From: an uncultured Oscillibacter sp.
Lineage (GTDB): Bacteria; Bacillota; Clostridia; Oscillospirales; Oscillospiraceae
Direction of reading: 5' to 3'
Assembly (NCBI GenBank): GCA_900548505.1
Contig: URKI01000002.1
Location: 21,438-85,437, forward strand
Length of the DNA stretch: 64,000 nt
Below, piece by piece: positions 32,622 through 40,905 of this stretch (positions are counted from its first letter, which is position 1; every line of letters starts with the position of its first letter). The notes beneath the pieces were generated by a model that saw only the letters and a program-made list of their open reading frames with translations, did no database searches and had not been told where the DNA came from. The position numbers and the translations under genes are program-made.

Positions 32622-34004
32622 GTGAAGCAAAAGACACTCTTTTACTGTACAGAATGCGGCAATGAGACGCCCAAATGGGCAGGGAAGTGCCCTGCCTGCG
32701 GCGCATGGAATACCATTGTAGAGCAACCGGAGCCTGCGGTTTCCGCCAAGGGCGGCGGCCGGTCCGGCGGGAGCCGGGGGCGCCTGGCAGCACCGAAAGC
32801 ACAGCCTGTGACAGAGCTGGACAGTGACGAGGAGATCCGGTTTCCCACCGGCATGGGGGAGCTGGACCGGGTACTGGGCGGCGGTGCGGTCAAGGGCTCG
32901 CTGGTACTGGTGGGCGGTGCGCCGGGTATCGGAAAATCCACGCTGATGCTGCAGATCTGCAGTAAATTGTGCGAATTTTCAAAGGTTTTGTATGTATCCG
33001 GCGAGGAATCCACCCACCAGCTGAAGCTGCGGGCACGGCGGCTGCAGGTGGACAGCGCTTCGCTGTATGTTCTGTCCGAGACGGGGCTGGACGAGGTGCT
33101 GGGGGCTGTGGAAGCGGAGAAGCCGGATATTCTGATCGTGGACTCCATTCAGACGCTCTGCCGGGAGGACCTGGATTCTCCGGCTGGCAGCGTCAGCCAG
33201 GTGAAAGAGTGCACCATGACGCTGATGCACCTGGCCAAAAGCCAGGGGATCACTGTGTTTGTGATCGGTCACGTGAATAAGGAGGGCTCCATCGCAGGCC
33301 CCAAGGTGCTGGAGCATATGGTGGACTGTGTGCTGTACTTTGAAGGAGACCGCCACACGACGCACCGTATTTTGCGGGCAGCCAAAAACCGCTTCGGCGC
33401 CACCAATGAGATCGGTGTTTTCGAAATGCGCAACGAGGGCCTGATACAGGTGGAGAATCCCTCAGAGCTGCTGCTGTCAGGGCGCCCGGACGATGCACCG
33501 GGCACCTGCGTGACGTGCGTCATGGAGGGGATGCGGCCGGTGCTGGCGGAGATCCAGGCGCTGGTGGTGTCCAGCAGCGGTACGAATCCCCGCCGTACCA
33601 GCAACGGATTTGACTACAATCGTGCCGCCATGCTGCTGGCTGTTCTGGAAAAACGCGGCGGGCTGAAAGTGTCCGCCTGTGACGCATATATCAATATTAT
33701 CGGCGGACTGTGGCTGGAAGAGCCTGCTGCCGACCTGGGCGCTGTGGTAGCCATTGCGTCCAGCTATCTGGACCGGCCGGTTCCGGGAGATATGGTAGCC
33801 ATTGGAGAGGTGGGACTGACCGGCGAGCTGCGGACTGTGACGCAGCTTTCCCAGCGTGTCAGTGAAGCCCGCCGTCTGGGGTTCCGCCGGTGCCTGATTC
33901 CGGCTCATGGGGCGGAGTCGCTGCGCGTGCCGGAGGGAATGGATGTGATCCCGGCTCGGAATATCGGTGAGGCGATCCGAGCCGCGCTTGGCCAGCGGGG
34001 ATAA
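32622..34004 (+). CDS. radA: DNA repair protein RadA/Sms
   Basis: RecA-like branch-migration factor in recombinational repair. Contains the N-terminal zinc finger (YCTECGNETPKWAGKCPACG), Walker A (GAPGIGKSTLML), the RadA-specific KNRFG motif, and the C-terminal Lon-protease-like domain (PAADLGAVVAIASSYLDRPV). 460 aa; GTG start with GGAGAATGATAC upstream, 3 bp after cwlD. Confidence 0.96.
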   Translation: MKQKTLFYCTECGNETPKWAGKCPACGAWNTIVEQPEPAVSAKGGGRSGGSRGRLAAPKAQPVTELDSDEEIRFPTGMGELDRVLGGGAVKGSLVLVGGAPGIGKSTLMLQICSKLCEFSKVLYVSGEESTHQLKLRARRLQVDSASLYVLSETGLDEVLGAVEAEKPDILIVDSIQTLCREDLDSPAGSVSQVKECTMTLMHLAKSQGITVFVIGHVNKEGSIAGPKVLEHMVDCVLYFEGDRHTTHRILRAAKNRFGATNEIGVFEMRNEGLIQVENPSELLLSGRPDDAPGTCVTCVMEGMRPVLAEIQALVVSSSGTNPRRTSNGFDYNRAAMLLAVLEKRGGLKVSACDAYINIIGGLWLEEPAADLGAVVAIASSYLDRPVPGDMVAIGEVGLTGELRTVTQLSQRVSEARRLGFRRCLIPAHGAESLRVPEGMDVIPARNIGEAIRAALGQRG

Positions 34005-34116
34005 AGTGGACGCATGCGCCGCCCAGAGACGGCAGACCGGCTGCGGCTGCGCTGTCCAGTGTGCACAGGCCGTCTTGCTGGTAAACGCAGGTGCTGGTGC
34101 ATGGGATCAGGCTCAT
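33859..34116 (-). CDS. Small cysteine-rich protein antisense to the radA 3' end
   Basis: An 85-aa frame (MSLIPCTSTCVYQQDGLCTL start) whose first 40 residues show the C-x3-C-x7-C ... C pattern of small Cys-rich proteins seen in many Clostridia. The C-terminal half runs antisense through the last 146 bp of radA and is less convincing. There is no strong SD. It may be real only in its first part. Confidence 0.4.
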   Translation of the reverse strand: MSLIPCTSTCVYQQDGLCTLDSAAAAGLPSLGGACVHFIPAGQARLGSPHRYSEPGSHPFPPARAATPPHEPESGTGGTPDGGLH

Positions 34117-34347
34117 AGAACATCATCCGTTTCTTTGAAGTTTGGAAGCAACATTAGGATGCCCGCTACAAAGCGGGCTATACCATAAAAGAACAGTATA
34201 GAGGGGAGGTTTTGCGGGGATATATAAAATTGAACAAAATAAAAATTTTGTTCAATTTAGGGGAGAGGAAAATGGGCTCCTCCCCGAAAATGGCCGGTTT
34301 TCACGGGATTTGAGCGGCTGTGAAACCGGCATTCCGCAAGCTGCACA
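34005..34347. other. Intergenic region with hairpins and a dif-like palindrome
   Basis: Contains the 5' part of the small Cys-rich frame (minus strand), a GCCCGCT/AGCGGGC hairpin (34161-34178), the dif-like palindrome (34229-34256), a GGGGAG/CTCCTCCCC hairpin (about 34260-34285) and a GCCGGTTTTCAC/GTGAAACCGGC hairpin (34293-34330) in the leader of the recombinase gene. Confidence 0.65.
34229..34256. other. Palindromic dif-like recombination site
   Basis: Perfect arms ATTGAACAAAA (34229-34239) and TTTTGTTCAAT (34246-34256) around TAAAAA; symmetry extends to 14 bp on each side (34227-34258). The left arm is identical to the phage arm in attR, and the site ends 91 bp before a tyrosine recombinase gene. 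Confidence 0.68.
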
Positions 34348-35361
34348 ATGTTGGATTATCGCACACAAGCGCCTGAGATCCTGCGGGATTTTCTGGCTTA
34401 CCATGAAACCGTCAAAGCACATTCCCGCCGGACGGTAGATGAATATTATCTGGACCTGCGGAATTTCTTCCGCTACATGAAACAAATCCGTGATCCTGAT
34501 CTTGCGGATCGCGCGCTGGATGAAATCGATATTATGGATGTGGATCTTCCGTTTGTGGCGTCCATCACGCTGACGGATATCTACGGCTACATGACCTACC
34601 TGAGCCGGGACCGCATTCAAAACCAAAACAGCCGCAGCCCGGAATACGGCCTGACGCCTGCTTCCCGGGCCCGGAAAATCGCCACGATCCGGTCTTTTTA
34701 TAATTACCTGACCAATAAAATGCACCTACTTCGTGAAAATCCTGTCAAAGATATCGATTCTCCCAAGCTGAAAAAGACGCTCCCCAAGTATCTGACGCTG
34801 GAAGAAAGCGTCCAGCTGCTGGGGTCCGTGGATGGGAAAAATCAGGAGCGGGACTATTGTATTTTGACGTTGTTTCTCAACTGCGGATTGCGGATCTCAG
34901 AGCTGGTTGGGCTGAATCTGCAGGATATCCAGGGCGATGCGCTGCGGGTGCTTGGCAAAGGCAACAAGGTGCGGATCATCTACCTGAATGAAGCCTGCCA
35001 GAGCGCGCTACAGCAGTATCTGGCTGTGCGGCGTCCCATCCGCGGACGGGATGAAAACGCACTGTTTTTGTCCTCACAGAACGAGCGGATCAGCCGATCC
35101 ACAGTCCATGCCATGGTCAAAAAGCGCCTGGGTGAAGCCGGACTGGACAGTCGGCAATATTCCTCCCATAAGCTCCGCCATACGGCGGCTACGCTGATGC
35201 TGCAAAACGGCGTGGATGTGCGCGCGGTTCAGGAAGTTCTGGGACACGATCACCTCAATACCACTGAGATCTATACGCATATCGACAATGACGCGCTGCG
35301 TGTGGCGGCAAAGGCCAATCCCCTGTCCCGGACATTCCGCGAAAAAAAGAAGAAAGACTAA
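34348..35361 (+). CDS. Tyrosine recombinase XerC-like
   Basis: A 337-aa site-specific recombinase, longer than XerD because of its SAM-like N-terminal region (residues about 10-125, with an internal IQNQNSRSPEYG-type insert). Catalytic residues are complete: CGLRISELVGLNL, SSHKLRHTAATLMLQNGVDV, VLGHDHLNTTEIYTHI. No strong SD precedes ATG 34348. Probably XerC or a single-recombinase Xer with its target site just upstream, as for XerS/difSL of streptococci; it is also the best candidate to have integrated the prophage. Confidence 0.87.
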   Translation: MLDYRTQAPEILRDFLAYHETVKAHSRRTVDEYYLDLRNFFRYMKQIRDPDLADRALDEIDIMDVDLPFVASITLTDIYGYMTYLSRDRIQNQNSRSPEYGLTPASRARKIATIRSFYNYLTNKMHLLRENPVKDIDSPKLKKTLPKYLTLEESVQLLGSVDGKNQERDYCILTLFLNCGLRISELVGLNLQDIQGDALRVLGKGNKVRIIYLNEACQSALQQYLAVRRPIRGRDENALFLSSQNERISRSTVHAMVKKRLGEAGLDSRQYSSHKLRHTAATLMLQNGVDVRAVQEVLGHDHLNTTEIYTHIDNDALRVAAKANPLSRTFREKKKKD

Positions 35362-35364
35362 ATA

Positions 35365-35397
35365 AAAGGGGGACCGTCTTTAGACGCTCCCCCTTCT
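35365..35397. terminator. Terminator between the recombinase and ycxB-like genes
   Basis: AGGGGGA-CGTCT / AGACG-TCCCCCT stem; T-rich on the minus side (TTTTATTT), so it works best for the minus-strand gene. Confidence 0.7.
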
Positions 35398-35437
35398 CTC
35401 CCCTTTCCTGCCGGCTTTGGCCCAGGGGAGAGATTTT

Positions 35438-35953
35438 TTATTTTATAGGAAAGATCGGTTTTCCGGTGGCAGTCTCCAAAAGAGCGCGGAATTGCTCGCA
35501 GTTTCCGCCGGTCAAAGAAGATTTGTCATAGATTTGAGCATGTTTTTGGCCTAAAATGAAGATAAAGTATCTGGGGGATTCCGCCACTGCTGCAATGGTC
35601 TCATAACTCCATTTTGTGGTGCTGATCTTCGACTTGGTGCAATACTGCTCCGGGGTGAATGTGGCGTCTACCTGTTCCGTGCCGGGCAGAACACAGCGGT
35701 ATGCGATCCAGCCGTCCAGATGGTCCTCCAGGAGCCTTGTGACCAGCATGAAGATGGCCACAAGGCCGCAGATGATATTGGAAGAGGTCAGTGTGCCGTC
35801 CAGCGGGATGGCACACAAAATCCCCAGAAGCAGGACTGCATAGATCCAGATATGGAAAAAACGATTGCGTTTTTGATTGATCGTTTTGCGGCTGGCCCGC
35901 GCCATGATGGTCATTGCGGGACGGTCATAGGTGGTGTGCATTTGAAATTCCAT
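35438..35953 (-). CDS. YcxB-like membrane protein
   Basis: A 171-aa protein with two membrane helices (about 32-50 and 58-75) followed by a YcxB-type C-terminal domain: KISTTKWSYETIAAVAESPR then YFIFILGQKHAQIYDKSSL. Family function unknown. SD GGGAGGTACC before the ATG. Confidence 0.72.
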   Translation of the reverse strand: MEFQMHTTYDRPAMTIMARASRKTINQKRNRFFHIWIYAVLLLGILCAIPLDGTLTSSNIICGLVAIFMLVTRLLEDHLDGWIAYRCVLPGTEQVDATFTPEQYCTKSKISTTKWSYETIAAVAESPRYFIFILGQKHAQIYDKSSLTGGNCEQFRALLETATGKPIFPIK

Positions 35954-36050
35954 GGGGTACCTCCCTGTTTGCAGATGGGGTTTGCCATATCTTTGAGACG
36001 GTTGGGAGGCCGATATAGATTCTTAATTTTTCTAAAGGATTAATAGAAGC

Positions 36051-36081
36051 AAAAAAGCACCGCCCGCAGGCGGTGCTTTTT
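36051..36081 (-). terminator. Terminator of the SLH-GH18 gene
   Basis: AAAGCACCGCC/GGCGGTGCTTT stem with CGCA loop; T-tract on the minus strand. Confidence 0.88.
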
Positions 36082-36086
36082 CATGC

Positions 36087-37745
36087 TCACAGCAGACAGC
36101 TCCAATTCCATGCAGGGTACATAGGCATAGAACCGAGACGCCACACGGAGACGCCGGACACATCCAGCAGTGCGGCGGCTTCCATGGCTTTTTGCAGCGT
36201 ATCTGCATTCTGATACCACAGGAAGTACCGGCTGCCATCCTCTGTGGTGTAGATGGCATAGGAGTGCTGGTAGGCATCAGACCAGCCCAGAACGGTATCG
36301 GCTTGCTGGAGCCGCTTGGACACAGTCTCGTTGGAGGGATAGACCGGTGTCCCGGAGACCAGCTTTCCGTTCCCGTCGATCTGCCAGGCTACATTTTTGC
36401 AGCTGAACCCCAGAACTACCTTGGAGCGGTCCTGCACACCGAAAGTGGCATCCGTGATGGCCATCAGAGAGTAGAATACCTGATCGATGGGCGCGGGGCA
36501 TGCAGTTTGGTGATAGGTTGTCCCCTCGTATCCGGACAGGTCATGGGTATCATAATCGTAAGCCATCAAAATGACCTTGTCCGCCAGATCCCCGATGGCC
36601 CGGTAGTCGTAGCCGTCATAGTAGCTGCCGGTGGCGAGAGCAGGCTGCACACATACATACAAAGAGAGATCACGGGAATCCAGACTGTCCAAGTCTTCAG
36701 ACAGCTGGCGCAAAAAGTCGGTAAAGTTGTCCCGGTCGGCTGCCCGCAGACCCTCGAAATCAATGGTGACGCCTGCGTAGGGATTTTTCCCAATGGCTTC
36801 GTAGGAAGCGGTCAGCTCTGCGACGATGGCTTCTGCGGCCTCCTGCCGTCCTGTTTCAGAAGAGAGCATCTCCCGCAGACTGCTCCCCTCCATGAATACG
36901 CTCAGATTCAGAGGCGTGCCGCTTGCGTCCAGAGAGTTGGTGACGCTTTCGTAGCCGTCAGGAATATAGTATATGTTTCCGCCTGCGGTGGTGGTCTCCA
37001 GTGAAGCGGAGGTCCCATCCCAGACCATGTGGCTCCAGCCTGCGCTGATGGCGTCCATATCCTGAGCATAGTTCAGCTGGCTGTAAGAAGAGATGGCGTA
37101 GAAGCCATGGACCCAGTCTGCTTTCTGGCCCAGCTTTTCATAGATCCGCACCAGCATGGCGGCTGCCTGGGCGCGGGTGGCGGTGGCATCAGGAGAAAAC
37201 GTGGTATCAGACGTTCCCTTGGTCATGCCGATAGCGTAAGCCACGGCGATATACCCTCGCCCCTCCGCCACATCGGTAAAGGGCAGCGTGGAGGCGGAGT
37301 CGGCCAGCTTGGCAGCACCTTTCAGACCCAGGGCCCGGACCAGGATCTCCGCCATTTCCCCGCGGGTAATGGGATCTGAGGGGCGGAAAGGCTTGTCGGT
37401 ATCCACCCAGTCGTGCTCTGCCGCGGCATCGATGGAGCTGTAATAGGCTTTGACGCTCTGGTAGTCCACCTGCATCGCTGCTGTGATGTGGCCGACCTGT
37501 GTCTCGTCATTTCCCTGGGGCAGCAGCATCCGATCCAGTACCGTGACGAACTGGGCCCGGGTCATGGGATCGGCATATCCGAAATTCTCTGTGCTGTATC
37601 CGTTCATCAGACCATAGTCCACAGCCTTCTGCACTTCCCCGGCCAGAGCACTGCCGGACGGGACATCTTGGTACACAGCGGCGGCGGGCACTGCGGCAGC
37701 AGCCAGCAGCGATGCGGAAAGCGCAAGAGAAAGCAGCTTTTTCAT
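36087..37745 (-). CDS. S-layer-homology protein with GH18 catalytic domain
   Basis: A 552-aa exported protein. Signal peptide at residues 1-24, then about three SLH repeats (TENFGYADPMTRAQFVTVLD, PFRPSDPITRGEMAEILVRA, TTFSPDATATRAQAAAMLVR), which bind pyruvylated cell-wall polymers, then a glycoside hydrolase 18 domain with the acid motif YAGVTIDFEGL. GH18 domains of this kind cleave chitin-like or peptidoglycan GlcNAc links; with spore genes nearby, a cell-wall or cortex role is possible but inferred. Confidence 0.85.
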   Translation of the reverse strand: MKKLLSLALSASLLAAAAVPAAAVYQDVPSGSALAGEVQKAVDYGLMNGYSTENFGYADPMTRAQFVTVLDRMLLPQGNDETQVGHITAAMQVDYQSVKAYYSSIDAAAEHDWVDTDKPFRPSDPITRGEMAEILVRALGLKGAAKLADSASTLPFTDVAEGRGYIAVAYAIGMTKGTSDTTFSPDATATRAQAAAMLVRIYEKLGQKADWVHGFYAISSYSQLNYAQDMDAISAGWSHMVWDGTSASLETTTAGGNIYYIPDGYESVTNSLDASGTPLNLSVFMEGSSLREMLSSETGRQEAAEAIVAELTASYEAIGKNPYAGVTIDFEGLRAADRDNFTDFLRQLSEDLDSLDSRDLSLYVCVQPALATGSYYDGYDYRAIGDLADKVILMAYDYDTHDLSGYEGTTYHQTACPAPIDQVFYSLMAITDATFGVQDRSKVVLGFSCKNVAWQIDGNGKLVSGTPVYPSNETVSKRLQQADTVLGWSDAYQHSYAIYTTEDGSRYFLWYQNADTLQKAMEAAALLDVSGVSVWRLGSMPMYPAWNWSCLL

Positions 37746-37795
37746 AGGCGAACCTCCTTTACCTGGTTGCGCCCATCATAATCCAATTTTTGGTT

Positions 37796-37820
37796 GAGTT
37801 CATGAACAAATCATGAACTC
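37796..37820. repeat. Perfect 10-bp inverted repeat upstream of the SLH-GH18 gene
   Basis: GAGTTCATGA / TCATGAACTC around ACAAA, covering the end of the amidase frame and about 50 bp upstream of the SLH gene start. Without a U-tract it may be an operator or a weak terminator. Confidence 0.5.
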
Positions 37821-38322
37821 AGGGGCGCATGGTTCCCAGAATATGGAGATAGCGGAGCTTTTGGAAGGTGTAGGAGGCCAGCGTACGGCCCAGTGTATCA
37901 TAGCTGTGGGCGGCCACCAGGATATTGTCCGGCCCGGCAGGAGTGCCTACAGCCAGGACCACAGGCGTGTGCTGAAAACCGGCTCCGTCGAAAGAAAGCT
38001 GCACCAGATCTCCCGGCAGCAGAGCCTCGGCCTGACAGGGTACGCCCACAGGGCCGGGAGACGATTTGCTGCGGGTCATGAAATTCCAGAAGTATCCTAC
38101 ACCGGTCCAGGCTGGGGCTTTTCGATTGGCGTCGATATAATACCACCCCAGGTTCGGTGTGTAGTTCATGAGCCTGCTGCCGGCATAGACGCATTGGGAT
38201 GCAAAATTGGTGCAGTCACCGCCCAGCTTCTCATAGTCGTAATAGGCCGGATTTCGTTTGAGTGCCCACTGACGGGCATAGCGCACCACGGCGGTACGGT
38301 CATAATCCTGAACAAGACGCAT
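37819..38322 (-). CDS. Amidase-domain protein (PF12671-type)
   Basis: A 167-aa protein of the amidase_6 type: YDRTAVVRYARQWALKRNPA, the catalytic Cys in LGGDCTNFASQCVYAG, and a His in TPVVLAVGT/AAHSYD regions. Such domains occur in Clostridia spore or wall proteins. No signal peptide is visible with the ATG at 38322, which has GGGGAGGGGAG upstream. Confidence 0.8.
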   Translation of the reverse strand: MRLVQDYDRTAVVRYARQWALKRNPAYYDYEKLGGDCTNFASQCVYAGSRLMNYTPNLGWYYIDANRKAPAWTGVGYFWNFMTRSKSSPGPVGVPCQAEALLPGDLVQLSFDGAGFQHTPVVLAVGTPAGPDNILVAAHSYDTLGRTLASYTFQKLRYLHILGTMRP

Positions 38323-38380
38323 GGTCTCCCCTCCCCTTTTTCCCAGACTATGCCCGGCAGGAATAGGAGGTTCCGGCAAA

Positions 38381-38411
38381 AAAGAAGAGACGCCGAAGCG
38401 TCTCTTCTTTT
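38381..38411 (-). terminator. Terminator of fba
   Basis: AAGAAGAGACG / CGTCTCTTCTT stem; the minus strand continues with TTTTTT. Confidence 0.87.
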
Positions 38412-38429
38412 GAAAGATCGAAGCAAAGA

Positions 38430-39398
38430 TCAGGCCTTGCCGTCGCAGCCCAGCACGTCGACGATCTTGTGAGCAACCAGCTCCTTGATAGCGGCGCGGG
38501 CGGGCTTGAGATACTCACGGGGATCGAACTTGTCGGGATGCTCGTTGAAGAACTGACGGATGGTGCCGGTCATGGCCAGGCGCAGATCAGAGTCGATGTT
38601 GATCTTGCACACGGCGCTACGGGCAGCCTGACGCAGCTGCTCCTCGGGGATACCCACGGCGTCGGGCATGCGGCCGCCGTTGGCGTTGATCATGCGCACG
38701 AAGTCCTGGGGCACAGAGGAAGAGCCGTGCAGCACGATGGGGAAACCGGGCAGACGCTTGACGACTTCGTCCAGGATGTCGAAGCGCAGGGGCGGGGGTA
38801 CCAGCTCGCCCTTCTCGTTGCGGGTGCACTGAGCGGCGGTGAACTTATAGGCACCGTGGCTGGTGCCGATGGCGATGGCCAGAGAGTCGCAGCCGGTCTT
38901 GGCAACGAACTCCTCCACCTCTTCAGGATGGGTGTAGTGAGACTCCTCGGCGGAGACCTTCACGTCGTCCTCGATGCCGGCCAGAGCGCCCAGCTCAGCC
39001 TCGACCACCACGCCGTGGTCATGGGCATACTCCACGACCTTCTTGGTGATCTCGATGTTCTCGGCGAAGGGCTTGGAAGAAGCGTCGATCATGACGGAGG
39101 TGAAGCCGCCGTCGATGCAGCTCTTGCAGGTCTCGAAATCGGGGCCGTGGTCCAGGTGCAGGGCGATGGGGATCTCGGGGCACTCGATCACAGCGGCCTC
39201 CACCAGCTTGACAAGATAGGTGTGGTTGGCGTAAGCACGGGCACCCTTGGAAACCTGCAGGATCAGGGGAGCCTTCAGATCGCGGGCAGCCTCGGTAATA
39301 CCCTGAACGATCTCCATGTTGTTGACGTTGAAAGCGCCGATGGCGTAACCGCCGTCATATGCTTTCTTGAACATTTCGGTAGTGGTAACCAATGCCAT
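38430..39398 (-). CDS. fba: Class II fructose-bisphosphate aldolase
   Basis: Zinc-dependent glycolytic aldolase. Zinc and substrate motifs: ALHLDHGPDFETCKSCIDGG, the FTSVMIDASSKPF block, GTSHGAYKF, and VLHGSSSVPQDFVRMINANG. 322 aa; SD GAGGAGTG before the ATG. It is divergent from the PPi-phosphofructokinase gene, which makes its substrate, so the two glycolytic steps share one intergenic control region. Confidence 0.94.
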   Translation of the reverse strand: MALVTTTEMFKKAYDGGYAIGAFNVNNMEIVQGITEAARDLKAPLILQVSKGARAYANHTYLVKLVEAAVIECPEIPIALHLDHGPDFETCKSCIDGGFTSVMIDASSKPFAENIEITKKVVEYAHDHGVVVEAELGALAGIEDDVKVSAEESHYTHPEEVEEFVAKTGCDSLAIAIGTSHGAYKFTAAQCTRNEKGELVPPPLRFDILDEVVKRLPGFPIVLHGSSSVPQDFVRMINANGGRMPDAVGIPEEQLRQAARSAVCKINIDSDLRLAMTGTIRQFFNEHPDKFDPREYLKPARAAIKELVAHKIVDVLGCDGKA

Positions 39399-39610
39399 AA
39401 ATGATCACTCCTCATCAATTTGTCCCGCCCCTTCGCCCGCTGTCCGACCAAATGGGGCCGGTTGTTAGCAGATTGTCAGATTGAACGATTCAAAAGGACG
39501 AAAACGATTTTCTTCTATGATAATATCACAGAAAAATTAAAATGCAAGTATTTACAATTCTTTTTTTCGATGATATGATATTTGTACATTATTCTGAGGA
39601 GGCTTTTCTC

Positions 39611-40849
39611 ATGAGTGAACTGAAAGGCGCATGCATCGTCGGCCAGTCCGGCGGCCCCACTTCTGTCATCAACGCCAGCGTATACGGTGTAATCGACACC
39701 GCGCTGAAAAACCCTAATATCACCCGCGTTCTGGGCGCGGAACACGGCATCAAGGGCGTTTTGAACGACCGCCTGTTTGACATGGGCCAGGAGGACCCTG
39801 CCGAGCTGGAACTTTTGAAGTATACCCCCTCCTCCGCGCTAGGTTCCTGCCGCTATAAGATGGCCGATCCCGACGTGGACGATACCGATTATAAGCGCAT
39901 TCTGGAGATCTTCAAGAAGTACGATGTCCGCTATTTCTTCTACAACGGCGGCAACGACTCCATGGATACCTGCAACAAGATCTCCAAGTATATGCAGAAG
40001 GTCGGCTATGAGTGCCGTGTGATGGGCGTGCCCAAGACCATCGACAATGACCTCTTCGGCACGGATCACTGCCCTGGCTTTGCTTCCGCCGCCAAGTATA
40101 TCGCCACCAGCTGCATGGAGGTCTATCAGGACGCCCGCGTGTACGATACCGGCATGGTCTGCATCATTGAGATCATGGGACGTCATGCCGGCTGGCTGGC
40201 AGGTGCTGCTGCCCTGGCTACCGCTTACGGCGCTGGCCCCGATCTGGTGTATCTGCCCGAGGTGGACTTTGATATGGATCAGTTCCTGGCCGACGTGGAT
40301 CGTATTTACAAGGAGAAGGGCAACTGCATGGTGGCCGTCTCCGAGGGCATCCACTACGCCGACGGCTCCTTCGTCTCCGAGGCCAAGACCTCTGCCACCG
40401 ACGGCTTCGGCCATGCCCAGCTGGGCGGCCTGGCTGCCATGCTGGCCCAGGTAGTCAAGGAGAAGACCGGCGCCAAGGTGCGCGGCATCGAGCTGAGCCT
40501 GCTGCAGCGCTGCGGTGCTCACCTGGCCTCTGAGACCGATATTGAGGAGTCCTATATGTCCGGTAAGGCTGCCGTGGAGAATGCGGTTGCCGGCATTACC
40601 GACAAGATGGTGGGCTTCGAGCGCACTTATGAGGATGGCCAGTATGTCTGCAAGACCAAGCTGCTGGGCCTGACGGATGTTGCCAATACCGAGAAGAAGG
40701 TGCCCCTGGAGTGGATCAACGCCGCCCATAACGGCGTGGAGAAGCCCTTCATCGACTACGTGCTGCCTCTGATCCAGGGCGAGCCCAAGCTGCCCAAGCA
40801 GGATTCCCTGCCCCGTTTTGCCAAGCTGAAGAAGGTCCTGGCAAAGTAA
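39611..40849 (+). CDS. pfp: Pyrophosphate-dependent 6-phosphofructokinase
   Basis: Phosphorylates fructose-6-phosphate with PPi (reversible glycolytic step). The GGNDS signature (FFYNGGNDSMDTCNK) and PKTIDNDLFGTDH are those of PPi enzymes rather than the ATP type. Other blocks: IEIMGRHAGWLA and the sugar-phosphate site RGIELSLLQRC. 412 aa from ATG 39611, which has GAGGAGG upstream; longer upstream starts lack an SD. Confidence 0.92.
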   Translation: MSELKGACIVGQSGGPTSVINASVYGVIDTALKNPNITRVLGAEHGIKGVLNDRLFDMGQEDPAELELLKYTPSSALGSCRYKMADPDVDDTDYKRILEIFKKYDVRYFFYNGGNDSMDTCNKISKYMQKVGYECRVMGVPKTIDNDLFGTDHCPGFASAAKYIATSCMEVYQDARVYDTGMVCIIEIMGRHAGWLAGAAALATAYGAGPDLVYLPEVDFDMDQFLADVDRIYKEKGNCMVAVSEGIHYADGSFVSEAKTSATDGFGHAQLGGLAAMLAQVVKEKTGAKVRGIELSLLQRCGAHLASETDIEESYMSGKAAVENAVAGITDKMVGFERTYEDGQYVCKTKLLGLTDVANTEKKVPLEWINAAHNGVEKPFIDYVLPLIQGEPKLPKQDSLPRFAKLKKVLAK

Positions 40850-40865
40850 TTTGCATCAACGGAAT

Positions 40866-40901
40866 TAAAAAAGACGGACGCTAATGCGTCCGTCTTTTTT
40901 T
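40866..40901. terminator. Bidirectional terminator between pfp and the HNH gene
   Basis: AAAAAGACGGACGC-TAAT-GCGTCCGTCTTTTT with T-tracts on both strands. Confidence 0.92.
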
Positions 40902-40905
40902 GGGG

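Noticed and set aside
34227..34258. Palindrome as a simple radA terminator
   Set aside because: It is AT-rich, over 220 bp from the radA stop, has no clear U-tract beyond the stem, and shares its arm with the phage attP. A terminator role is not fully excluded.
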